A stretch of 64,000 bases of DNA from positions 186,001-250,000 of the forward strand of contig JACKQB010000002.1 of NCBI GenBank assembly GCA_024233115.1, read 5' to 3'. The translations under genes and the position numbers were made by a program. The notes beneath the pieces are model-generated. The model searched no databases. It saw only the letters and a list, made by a program, of their open reading frames with translations, and was not told the DNA's origin. The number at the start of each line of letters is the position of its first letter. Position 1 is the first letter of the stretch. This DNA is from Akkermansiaceae bacterium (GTDB taxonomy: Bacteria; Verrucomicrobiota; Verrucomicrobiia; Verrucomicrobiales; Akkermansiaceae). Shown in pieces: positions 28,119 through 36,728 of this stretch.

Positions 28119-28489
28119 TTTTGAATGGACCGCCAAATACGCTAGGTTTTCATATCCTGATACTTCATACATCCCCCCCATTAAGAATTTTTGGTAAGGA
28201 CTGTATAAAAAAGTGCAGTTGAAGCCCGATCTCATTCCCTTGTCACGCTACCTTGTTGATCACCATCCGAACACGCAATCCTTGATTCTTGGTAGTGCTT
28301 CGGAGGAGCTCATTCAAAAAAGTTCTTAAAGCCTGGCCGGACGTATCGCCTATCTTCATCTCCATGGCCTTGTCTTGACAGAGATGAGGCCAAACTTTGG
28401 GCGAGGATGGTTTCGTGGTGGATGACACCATTACCGTACTATCTATTTCACAACTTAATTACTATTTTCCCCTCTCAGGTAAATCCAGG
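28119..28489. other. intergenic region with dispersed-repeat fragment
   Basis: The segment 28128-28163 is the inverted copy of the repeat near 20518-20560. A minus-strand frame at 28243-28431 (62 residues, ending LRVRMVINKVA) has no recognisable domain and may be debris of a gene. The motif cccctctcagg occurs at about 28470. I see no RNA gene or clear terminator. Confidence 0.5.
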
Positions 28490-31400
28490 TTAGTCCCACT
28501 GACAGAGAGAACGGATATAATCAGCCGAGCCATCCCGCAGCCATCCATCGAGCTGGGCCGGGTCCTTGAGTTGTTGGCCACGCAACCGCGGCACGACAAA
28601 ATACCCGCAGTCAACATCGGACAGGGTCGACATGTCGCCCCAGATTTTTTCGAACTGTGTCACCGGATAAACATCCTCCTGTCCGTGCCCCCATCGTTTT
28701 TTAACCTCCTTGAGGGTCAAATACGTGGGGAGGCGCGATGCCAGACCGCGCACGGCCTCTGCGATCAGAGCCTCCCTGTTTTCAAGAATATCTTCTCGGG
28801 TCAGTCCGAGGACGCCGAGCAGCTTGTCAATATCGATCCATGTTGTCAGGGTGTTATAATAGGACAGGCCGAATTCGGTCTCCTCGCGGGGCATCGCCAG
28901 GCCCTCGACGAGGCGCGGCCGGCCATTGACCCTGGCCAGTCCCCCACCCCGGTCCTCGAGCCGGCGTGTGATCACTTCGAAGTCGAGCGTATTTCCCTGG
29001 TCAAGGTGCAAGCCCAACAACAAAGGATCGATATTGGCACCCAGGGTATCGATGTTATGAAGTAGCAAAGTTGTGAGCTGTGGCTGGCCCAGCAGCAGTT
29101 CACGGAGGGTTCCATTCAAAATAAGATTGGGTATCTCAAAGAAATGACCGACCGGGTGGAGGCATTGGAGCGGTAGGTTGTCGGTGTAGTCGGACGCTTC
29201 ACCCGTTGACTTTGCCCAGTTGATCAAGGCCGCATGCAGGGAGTCGAGCATCTTCTGCTGCTGTTCATCGAGGCGTTGCTGGGGCATTTCCTCCCAGGCA
29301 AATCGCAGGTCCCGCTCGGTGGGAACCATGCGCAGGCCCACCGATCTTCCGGGGGAGAGCAACAGCTGGCCAGGGTAATGGTACATTTCAGCGGCGGATA
29401 GAAATTCAGCGGTCGGTGCATTGGTCAGGTAGGATGTCGTGATCACATGAGGGACCGGCGAACCGGAATACGCACCTGTTTTACGCGACTTCGCCAGGTG
29501 GGTTTCGATAAACGACCGGTATTTACCATCTAACGGAGCAAATGGATTCAGCGCCTTGCATGTTCCGGCCCCACCGGTCCAACGCGAGCCGGCACCGGCA
29601 GCCAAGGTGACCACGGCCACCTGTCCGTTTTTGAGTGCCTCGTTCCCGAGCGAGGTCAATTCGGCAACCCTCGGGAGAGGCTCACCGGTAATATCAGTCA
29701 CGTCACCGGGTGAGACATCCGTAATCTGGGACGAGGCAGGGAGGCGATTCTGGGAAAGACCGATACGACCTGCGAGCAGGTCTTTGCGCACCTGGTTGTG
29801 CAGTTCACGATCAAAGCCATTCTCCCGCAGCAATTGACTTAACGATGCATCCGCCCCCTCACCTGCCTTGCCTTCCTTGGGAAAGAGTGTGTCGAACAAC
29901 TGGACAATCGCATTGCCGAATTCAGGTTTATCACGTGATGCCGCCGCAAAGTGATCCAAATCCCCCCGCTGGGTGGATGTGAGCTTGGCAGGATCAAGCT
30001 GCAACATGTTAGGCACATTGAGCTGGTAAAACATCGGCGGCAGCAGCGAATCCCTGCCACATAACAGGTCGGCACAAGTGCCGTTCGGGTTGATCGAAAA
30101 ATCGTAGACCACAGGGTCCATGGCAAAGGGCAGGGCGAACTGTAGGCGCTGTTTGGCCGCATCCATAAACTGCTGCATCTTTTCCTGTCCCTCCTGCTTG
30201 CGGTGTGGTGCAAAAATGAAACCCATACCACCACCCGACATGCCACCTAACATCCAGAATCCCCAGAAATCCCCGCCGAAGTAGTCACGGGCGTTTTCTA
30301 TCAGGGTTTCGGTATACAGGTTGGTGGCCCAGGGAATGATGGTCTGCAAGGGACCGTAAAAATTGCGTGTTGTGGCATCACCGAGCGCTTTGATGTCACC
30401 ACGCTTGAGAGCATCGATCAGCTCATCGAGCAACGCCAGCGCCTGCTTCCGCCCCACCCACTCAGCAGCCGAGCGTAACAGATACTTTTCAGTCACCATT
30501 TCGAGGATCGGGCCCACATTCTGCGCCATCCCGCCGTGGACGAGCACCAACGAATCCTGCAACGCTTGCCGGGAAGCCAACGGGATTTCATCGTCGTCAA
30601 AAACGTGGTGCACCGGCATCAACCGACCGCGGGACACACCATATTCAGGGTCCGTCTCAGCCGCCTGCTCACCGGTGATGAGTTTGATGCCGGGCCAGAC
30701 GCCGCCGGAATCCTGCCAACCGCCGCCAGAGCCACCAATCCATTCACCAAGGATGGCACGCGCCAGAATCAGGCGACGCTCGTTTTCCTCCAGTGGGCCG
30801 GTGAGCGATTTGGTTTGCCCCGTCGCACGCATCAGCGCGCCGATGAGGGCTGCGAGCAAATTGGTCGAAACCGCCAGGCGGGAACCCTTCGGAATATCAT
30901 TAACGGAGGAGACCAGTTCAAATCCCCTACCAGGACCAAAAACACGACCTAACAACTGGTCGAGCTTCATACCGGAACCTTCAATACCAGGAGGGACAAT
31001 CCCCGCTGCTATCACGGCTGCTTTTAACAAACCCAGATAATCCTTGGCAAAGTCAAACACCTCCCCGAGCGCGTCGATTCTTACGCTGGCACGAAGGTCG
31101 ACCGAAGTCAGTCGAATCACCGGCTCATCGATCACCCGTAAGTAGGCTTCCACCGGTGGCCTTGGCGTTTTGTCCCGACCATGCACGCCCAGATCCACCG
31201 AGACATTCAGCACGCGCGCCCCCTCGGGATAGTCCATCCCTAGGAAAAAAATATCTGACCACCCCGAGTGGGAGAGGTCCATCCGCACCGGCGTCCTCTC
31301 GCGCAGGATCGGCAGGGCACCATCGCTCGCGGGCTGCACGAGTTCGGGGCGAATACGGAGCGGATGGTCGGCAGGGTGGCCCATACGGAACATCCACTGG

Positions 31401-31828
31401 TTCCCCCTCACCGTGCGCACCGATTTCCTTACCTGGTTTGCCAGGGTCTGGAATGCCAGCTGGTGGTAGGCCGAGGCGAGCGCTGAGGCAAGCGCGTCGC
31501 CGGGTCCCTGTTTGCGCACCGCGCCAAGAAACAGGTCGATCGCCTCGCCAAAACGCCTCTGCAACAGGTGTTCATAACCTTTGAATGGAATGCTTCCCAC
31601 CTGTTGGGCATCGAGTTTCCCAGGCAAATGAAACCGGTGGATCGCATAGAGAAAAAAGAGTGCCCTCACCCGGTCGTAGAGGTTCCCGGATTCCCTGCGA
31701 AAGGCATCGAGGCCTTCGCACTCGGCAAGCAGCCCGGCCAGCGATAGCTCCGCACAGACTGAAGCAAGTGCAACATCCCGCTCAGCAGGGTCGGTTGATA
31801 CAATGATGGAAACAAGTTGTGATGCCAT
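28490..31828 (-). CDS. GHMP kinase / UDP-sugar pyrophosphorylase fusion
   Basis: 1112 residues. After an N-terminal helical domain, a GHMP sugar-kinase module spans about 180-650: RMDLSHSGWSDIFFLGMDYP (substrate loop), IPKGSRLAVSTNLLAALIGA (ATP-loop position, degenerate compared with PxGxGLGSS) and LGGMSGGGMGFIFAP (motif 3). A UDPGP-type nucleotidyltransferase follows from about 720: LAAGAGSRWTGGAGTCKAL, HNIDTLGANIDP. Fucokinase/GDP-fucose pyrophosphorylases have the reverse domain order. It probably phosphorylates a sugar and activates it to a UDP (or GDP) form. It starts 20 bases after the GalU-like gene: a two-gene operon. Confidence 0.8.
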   Translation of the reverse strand: MASQLVSIIVSTDPAERDVALASVCAELSLAGLLAECEGLDAFRRESGNLYDRVRALFFLYAIHRFHLPGKLDAQQVGSIPFKGYEHLLQRRFGEAIDLFLGAVRKQGPGDALASALASAYHQLAFQTLANQVRKSVRTVRGNQWMFRMGHPADHPLRIRPELVQPASDGALPILRERTPVRMDLSHSGWSDIFFLGMDYPEGARVLNVSVDLGVHGRDKTPRPPVEAYLRVIDEPVIRLTSVDLRASVRIDALGEVFDFAKDYLGLLKAAVIAAGIVPPGIEGSGMKLDQLLGRVFGPGRGFELVSSVNDIPKGSRLAVSTNLLAALIGALMRATGQTKSLTGPLEENERRLILARAILGEWIGGSGGGWQDSGGVWPGIKLITGEQAAETDPEYGVSRGRLMPVHHVFDDDEIPLASRQALQDSLVLVHGGMAQNVGPILEMVTEKYLLRSAAEWVGRKQALALLDELIDALKRGDIKALGDATTRNFYGPLQTIIPWATNLYTETLIENARDYFGGDFWGFWMLGGMSGGGMGFIFAPHRKQEGQEKMQQFMDAAKQRLQFALPFAMDPVVYDFSINPNGTCADLLCGRDSLLPPMFYQLNVPNMLQLDPAKLTSTQRGDLDHFAAASRDKPEFGNAIVQLFDTLFPKEGKAGEGADASLSQLLRENGFDRELHNQVRKDLLAGRIGLSQNRLPASSQITDVSPGDVTDITGEPLPRVAELTSLGNEALKNGQVAVVTLAAGAGSRWTGGAGTCKALNPFAPLDGKYRSFIETHLAKSRKTGAYSGSPVPHVITTSYLTNAPTAEFLSAAEMYHYPGQLLLSPGRSVGLRMVPTERDLRFAWEEMPQQRLDEQQQKMLDSLHAALINWAKSTGEASDYTDNLPLQCLHPVGHFFEIPNLILNGTLRELLLGQPQLTTLLLHNIDTLGANIDPLLLGLHLDQGNTLDFEVITRRLEDRGGGLARVNGRPRLVEGLAMPREETEFGLSYYNTLTTWIDIDKLLGVLGLTREDILENREALIAEAVRGLASRLPTYLTLKEVKKRWGHGQEDVYPVTQFEKIWGDMSTLSDVDCGYFVVPRLRGQQLKDPAQLDGWLRDGSADYIRSLCQWD

Positions 31829-31848
31829 GATGACAGGAATGTGAAAAC

Positions 31849-32694
31849 CTAGGATTTGGCGACAGATAACAGCTCGATCAGGGAAACCAGCATGTCGTCC
31901 CGGTGGGGACCGGCCAGCGCCAGCGCAATTTGAGCCCGTAACAAACCATGTCTTTCCCCCAGGTTGAACCGCGTCCCCTTCAGCTCGGCAGCCAGAAATT
32001 GTTCCGACCGGGCAATCTCTGCCAGTGCAGGTGTCAGCCCCAGCTTCTCGCCTTCTTGCAACCCGGCCACCTGACGATCCAGCAGATCAATAATCGAAGG
32101 CTTCAGCACTTGGATTCCAAAAAAACAGAGATACTTCCCATGCCGCAAACCCGGGATGATCAGCTCCTGTTCCGCCAGTGTCGGGGTAGGTTTTTCAATG
32201 ATCGCATTCACTTCAAAGAGAGACGGCTGGGAAGGGTCCCGGCGGGCGCCTATAGTCCCGTAAAGATGCAGCTGGCTCTCATCCGTCACCTGGACGGCCG
32301 AGAAATACGCATCGTGCTCAGAGGCCTGCGCCAGTAGCTGTTTGACACAGGGTTCATCCGTATGGCTCATAAACAAATGGTCGCCCACAATCAAAACAAA
32401 GGCTTCACCATGCAAAAACTCACGGGCACACCAGACGGCGTGACCGTAGCCCCTGGGGGATTCCTGTTCAATGAATTGAATCGCTCCAGCATGCGCCCCG
32501 GCAGCAGCTCTGTAAGCGCCTACAGCTCCGGGAACGACTACAATGGCTACCGACTCGATCCCCGAGGCAAACAGTTCATCCAGGGAATTCTCGATCACTG
32601 ATTTGGACTCACCGACCGCGTTGGTGATGGTTTGAAGTGGGAGATGTTGTTCTGCCGGATTGGCAGCGGTAATAAGGGCTTTACGAGGCTTCAT
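31849..32694 (-). CDS. GalU-like nucleotidyltransferase with altered signature
   Basis: 281 residues from the ATG at 32694, chosen because MKPRKALITAA matches the family start. GT-A nucleotidyltransferase fold: SVIENSLDELFASGIESVAIVV, QESPRGYGHAVWCAREFL, VLIVGDHLFMSH (metal-binding D) and EKPTPTLAEQELIIPGLRHG are typical of UTP-glucose-1-phosphate uridylyltransferase. The loop that should read GxGTRxLPxTK is here NPAEQHLPLQT, lacking the Gly-rich turn and the Arg. It may be a regulatory or catalytically weak partner of the downstream fusion enzyme. Confidence 0.8.
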   Translation of the reverse strand: MKPRKALITAANPAEQHLPLQTITNAVGESKSVIENSLDELFASGIESVAIVVVPGAVGAYRAAAGAHAGAIQFIEQESPRGYGHAVWCAREFLHGEAFVLIVGDHLFMSHTDEPCVKQLLAQASEHDAYFSAVQVTDESQLHLYGTIGARRDPSQPSLFEVNAIIEKPTPTLAEQELIIPGLRHGKYLCFFGIQVLKPSIIDLLDRQVAGLQEGEKLGLTPALAEIARSEQFLAAELKGTRFNLGERHGLLRAQIALALAGPHRDDMLVSLIELLSVAKS

Positions 32695-32878
32695 GTGTTG
32701 GAAATGATGCCTGACACTAGGCAAAGATCGGATTATGCCAACTTCATTTTCACCTGCGTGAGTAATCGCTTCATCAACAGCGAGTGACCATTGACGATTG
32801 CCCCGATGCCTACGACATCTTCGACAGCCTACTGTTGCTCTGAAGATATTTCAGAGGCTACTGTGTCAAGCCCTCTTA

Positions 32879-33002
32879 CGGATGTTCCACAGTTCGTGCC
32901 TCCATAAATTACGATGACAATGTGGAAACATTACTAATACTTGACACAAGTCACCCGATGACAATTTGAAAATCTAGTACGATGAGAATTCGGCCGTTAA
33001 CA
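32879..33002. repeat. 124-bp inverted repeat, left copy
   Basis: The complement of this segment matches 41543-41666 with roughly five substitutions. It contains repeated cGATGACAAT blocks and an acttg-aca-caagt palindrome. It truncates an IS66 tnpA gene on its right side. No coding capacity and no flanking target duplication were found. Confidence 0.9.
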
Positions 33003-33187
33003 ACCCACGAGGCGAATGTGGTGTATTTTACGCCGCAGTATTTGGCGAAACCCATGCCACTCATGCCACTGGTCTCAAATGTATCGAGTAGCTTCTCACG
33101 ATGCTCGGAACTCACCCTGATCCGACCCATACAGTCTGTCTTGATAAGCTCTCCATCCACTTTGCAAAGTTCTGTCGTAGGTGTCAT
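32951..33187 (-). pseudogene. truncated IS66 tnpA
   Basis: The first about 60 residues match IS66 TnpA (MGRIRVSSEHREKLLDTFET, then SGMSGMGFAKYCGVKYTTFASWV). After ASWV the frame enters the 124-bp repeat and adds VNGRILIVLDFQIVIG before a stop. tnpB and tnpC of this copy are absent, so it is inactive. Confidence 0.85.
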
Positions 33188-33257
33188 ACCTACGACATAT
33201 ACGACACGACTTTGCTACGGCAAAGGCCTTTCAGATGGTGCTACGTTGAGCGCTTAC
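33003..33257 (-). mobile_element. IS66-family left-end remnant
   Basis: An IS66 outer end (GTAAGCGCTCAACG on the minus strand from 33257) followed after 70 bases by a tnpA start, the same spacing as in the complete copies but with clearly different sequence. The element is cut by the 124-bp repeat at 33002. Confidence 0.8.
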
Positions 33258-33763
33258 TGATGAGAGGTGGAGGACGGGGCGCAGGCGGTGAGGAGGAACG
33301 ACGCTCTGCCGGAGCTGCGTCCGGAGCCGCTGTGGAAGGGGCCCCCTCGGGGAAGGCAGCCACAATCAGGGAGAGACTTGCACTCGCAAAGCTCGCCCGT
33401 GGGCACCACCCCTCATTACGCCCGTTGTGCGATGTCAGCCAAGCACGACGCGTGACAGGCCGTCGGCGGGGTGCTGGGCGCGGCGGCAGTTGATCAGGAT
33501 TCGCGACAGCGACTAGTCTTTGAGAGGGTAGCTTTTGCCACGCTAACAAGACAGACTAACAATAGTAAAATTCACGATTCACGAACTGCCCCCTCTCTGG
33601 CCCCCTCTCTGATCTTTTCTAGCTGGGTGTGGGTGTCTTTGGCAAGACTCTAGCTTGGAGTGTTTGCTGCCCGGCGGAGGCACTTTCAGACTCCTGTCCT
33701 GGAAAGTTGTGTTGTGGACGGTAGAGCATAAGACTATTTGCTTCTTGAATTCGTCCTAACGAT
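33258..33763. other. gene debris downstream of RAYT gene
   Basis: 33258-33540 is GC-rich with no convincing gene. On the minus strand, about 33650-33605 encodes SLAKDTHTQLEKIREG, a fragment matching part of the DNA-repair ATPase remnant at 40626-41366 (SLAKDTISQLEKIISG). It joins the motif gagagggggcagttcgtg (about 33600-33555), a relative of the sequence at 41361-41405 in opposite orientation. Confidence 0.65.
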
Positions 33764-34870
33764 TTACTCAAGCGGGGTTTTCACAAGTTGTCGCATCGAG
33801 TAGATTTGCTTTTTGGGCTGCTTCCACTCAATACCACACATCGGCCGGGCACCGCTCTTGCGTTTCTCTCCAAAGCGATCGCGTGCCTGTTTGAATATCT
33901 GATCGACAAATTCCCGGCTTCCCACGGTCATGCCATCGCTGAAATACCGCACCCTGCAGCGCATGGCTTCGCCAAAGCTGAGTTTACCACCCTTGGCTAA
34001 CACCTTTTCCACGTTCTTACGCTTGAACCCTTTTCTAACGCGCTTGATCTTCTGGTTGTCAGGCACATCGCCAGCGTGAATATCTTCCGCAAATACCTCC
34101 TCGCCATCGGCAAAGAGCATCATGCGGTAGTGATCCGCCGCCCCCTTGTTCCAAAACTGCGGTTCGGGTGGTTTGTTTCCAATTTCCTCATGGGTCTCAA
34201 GTATCCGACAGATCCCGTCGCGCGCTTTTTTCCTGCCGGAGTTCGCTTTCGGCTGCATCGCCTCGCCGTATGAACACCACTTGTAATCCTCGGGATTCTT
34301 CACCATGCCCGCCCGGATCGGATTGAGATCGATATAAGCGGCCATCACCCGCGCAGCATAGCCATCCTCCACAAGCACACTCTTGAACCGCCCTTCCCAC
34401 AAGGTTCCGCGCCGACCGTTCGCGCCATTATACCACTGCGTAAAACGTTGCTTGAGCCCCTTCATGAACTCGGACAGATCATGCATCCGACAGGTAAACT
34501 TCTCCTTGAGCTCTGCAGCAGCCTTATCCGCGCCGTCTGCACGAAACTTCTTCAGCATCTGCTCGATACCCCGATAATACACCGTCGAATACAAGGGCTT
34601 GAGACGAGCCAGAAAATCCTCATCCGTAATTTCCACAGCTTCTCCCTGGACCTTCGGGGGAACCTCCACCAACAGGTGAAAATGGTTGCTCATAATACAG
34701 TAGGCAAGCACCCGAACCCCACAAAACGCCTCGTATTCGCGCATCATACGGACAAACACGTCCTTTTGCTCGCGACCCAACACAAACTGCCGATCAACAA
34801 CCCTGGACACGCAGTGATACAGGGAAGCCGTGACTTCAGCAGAGGGGGATAGGAAACGTGGCTGACGCAT
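33764..34870 (-). CDS. REP-associated tyrosine transposase (RAYT, Y1_Tnp)
   Basis: 368 residues. IS200/Y1-type single-strand transposase fold: VSRVVDRQFVLG start, HUH metal motif in MSNHFHLLVEVP (about 62-72), and the catalytic Tyr in AAYIDLNPIRAGMV (about 180). A C-terminal extension of about 150 residues is typical of the RAYT type. RAYTs mobilise REP-like hairpin repeats. Candidate repeats containing GGGGTCAG or its complement occur on both sides and elsewhere in the window. Confidence 0.9.
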   Translation of the reverse strand: MRQPRFLSPSAEVTASLYHCVSRVVDRQFVLGREQKDVFVRMMREYEAFCGVRVLAYCIMSNHFHLLVEVPPKVQGEAVEITDEDFLARLKPLYSTVYYRGIEQMLKKFRADGADKAAAELKEKFTCRMHDLSEFMKGLKQRFTQWYNGANGRRGTLWEGRFKSVLVEDGYAARVMAAYIDLNPIRAGMVKNPEDYKWCSYGEAMQPKANSGRKKARDGICRILETHEEIGNKPPEPQFWNKGAADHYRMMLFADGEEVFAEDIHAGDVPDNQKIKRVRKGFKRKNVEKVLAKGGKLSFGEAMRCRVRYFSDGMTVGSREFVDQIFKQARDRFGEKRKSGARPMCGIEWKQPKKQIYSMRQLVKTPLE

Positions 34871-34909
34871 GACAAGGGCAGTAAAACATCAGGAAGAGGA
34901 GTAGTCAAT

Positions 34910-35881
34910 GTGCTTCTTTATAAAAGGCCTGTCCCTTTATACGCATCCGCCACCGCTCCGCGCAACCATCCATCCCATCCCGGTCCGGCAAGCCATGCGG
35001 CCCTTGATGATTTTGAGATTTTCGCGGGGGACGGCCACTTTCATGCCGCCGCCTCCCATGACCAGCGTGATTACAAGGGAAGGAAAACAGCCGTAGGCCA
35101 CCTCTACACACTGAACCTGCGAAACTTCACCTGTAATCACCTCGCCCTGAGCAACAAGAAAGAAAAACGGCGGACAAGGAAGACCGAGAAAAACCACGAC
35201 ATCACCCTGCTCAAGTCCCTCGACAGAGAGCTCCTGCGCCAAGGCGCGCCAAAGGGAAGGAAGGTCATCTACGTGTGGGATAAGGCCGGAATCGATTTCG
35301 CCCAGTGGTTCAAGTGGAAGCAAGCGGGCGGCATTTACTTCCTGAGCCTTGAAAAAGACAACATGCGCCCGGTGAGTCCGATGCCCCTTGGGTTTGACAC
35401 CGCGGATCCGGTTAACGCCGGAGTAATCAGCGACGAACTCGCAGGATACGGCGGCGGAGTCATGCTGCGGCGCATCACCTACCGCTGCCCGCAGAGCGGA
35501 CGCGACCTGGTATTGCTGACCAACCTGACAAGCTCAAGCTTCCCGCCGGGACTCATTGCCCAGCTCTACCGCATGCGCTGGGACATCGAGAAAATCTTCG
35601 ATGTGTTCAAGAACAAGCTTGGCGAGATAAAGGCATGGGGGAGCACGGAGGCCGCGCGGGAGATGCAGGCTCTCTTCATCACCCTGAGCCACAACCTGCT
35701 GACACGCTTTGAGGAAACCATCAGGGAAGAAGAGGGAATCGAGAACACAACAAACCGCAAGCGGATGGACAAGCGTCTTGAGCAGGCGCAAAGTGAAGCC
35801 AGCCAGTTAGGAGGGGAGTTGCCAAGGCTATACAAAGACTGGCAGAGGCTTAAGCAGACGGGCGTGACCTTCATCCGCTGG
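34910..35881 (+). pseudogene. IS4-type transposase, 5' part, split by IS66
   Basis: 324 codons up to the IS66 insertion. DDE positions: D in FAGDGHFHAAASHD (about 42), D in VWDKAGIDFAQW (about 124), and Y(2)R(3)E(6)K in LYRMRWDIEKIFDVFKNKL (about 222-240). The IS66 adds VSGR and a stop. Without the IS66 and one target copy the frame continues at 38388 for 27 codons. The 5' end looks truncated as well: little sequence precedes the first catalytic D, and no inverted repeat is seen upstream. Confidence 0.88.
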
Positions 35882-35951
35882 GTAAGCGGTCGATGAAGAG
35901 CCCTCACTCAAATCTCCTCTGAGGTCGGAAGATGGTGTAAGTGTCATAGCT

Positions 35952-36320
35952 ATGGAATCTATCACACTTATTGAAAACGACGTTCCCCTGATCCCGATCA
36001 CCACAGACGAGCTAGGGCGTATGCGCCTCAGTCCGGAACACAAAGAAGCCCTGCTCGACGCCTTTGAACGCAGCTCGATGAGCGGACTGGGATTCGCCCG
36101 CAAGTATGGGCTGACCTACCCGACCTTCGCCTCTTGGGTTCGCAAACGCAAGGAGGCGAAGCAGGCCCGGCCTGCTCTTGACTCACTGGTGGAAATTACA
36201 CCGGCCGCCTCACCCGCAGCAGGCCTGGTCGTTGAACTCGGTGGTGGAAACCGCATCCACCTTGCCGACGCCAGCCAGGTGCCGCTGGCCGCCGCCCTGA
36301 TCAAAACCCTGACTCGCTAG
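35952..36320 (+). CDS. tnpA: IS66 accessory protein TnpA
   Basis: 122 residues, identical to the protein at 1314-1682. It has the HTH domain near residues 25-60 and starts 70 bases inside the element. The upstream segment includes aagtgtcatagctatgg and, after the start, atcacactta, which echo a palindrome at the right end. Confidence 0.95.
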   Translation: MESITLIENDVPLIPITTDELGRMRLSPEHKEALLDAFERSSMSGLGFARKYGLTYPTFASWVRKRKEAKQARPALDSLVEITPAASPAAGLVVELGGGNRIHLADASQVPLAAALIKTLTR

Positions 36321-36324
36321 AACA

Positions 36325-36678
36325 ATGCTCACCTTCAACAGCGGCCTCAAAATCTACCTCGCCACCGAACCCTGCGACATGCGCAAGAGCTTCAACGGGC
36401 TCTCCGTCGTCGTGCAAAACAAACTCCGTGCCGATCCCCAAAGCGGAGCCGCCTTCCTCTTCACCAACAAACGCCGCAACCTCATCAAGATCCTCCATTG
36501 GGACGGAAGTGGCTTGTGGGTTCTCTCCAAGCGACTTGAAAAGGGACGCTACAGCTGGCCAAAACAAAGCCACAGCAAGCACGGGAAAATCAGCCTTGAA
36601 GCCACCGCCCTTGCCATGCTCACCGACGGCATCGACCTGCGCGACGGATGCAAACGCGCATGGTATGAAAAGCCGTAA
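36325..36678 (+). CDS. tnpB: IS66 accessory protein TnpB
   Basis: 117 residues, identical to the product at 956-1309. It starts 4 bases after tnpA, so translation is probably coupled. It contains the IS66 Orf2 core (CDMRKSFNGLSVVVQ, LHWDGSGLWVLSKRLEKG). Confidence 0.96.
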   Translation: MLTFNSGLKIYLATEPCDMRKSFNGLSVVVQNKLRADPQSGAAFLFTNKRRNLIKILHWDGSGLWVLSKRLEKGRYSWPKQSHSKHGKISLEATALAMLTDGIDLRDGCKRAWYEKP

Positions 36679-36728
36679 AAAATCGCAAATGTTAGAAAGA
36701 AAGCATCACCTGGTGACGTTGTTAGTAT

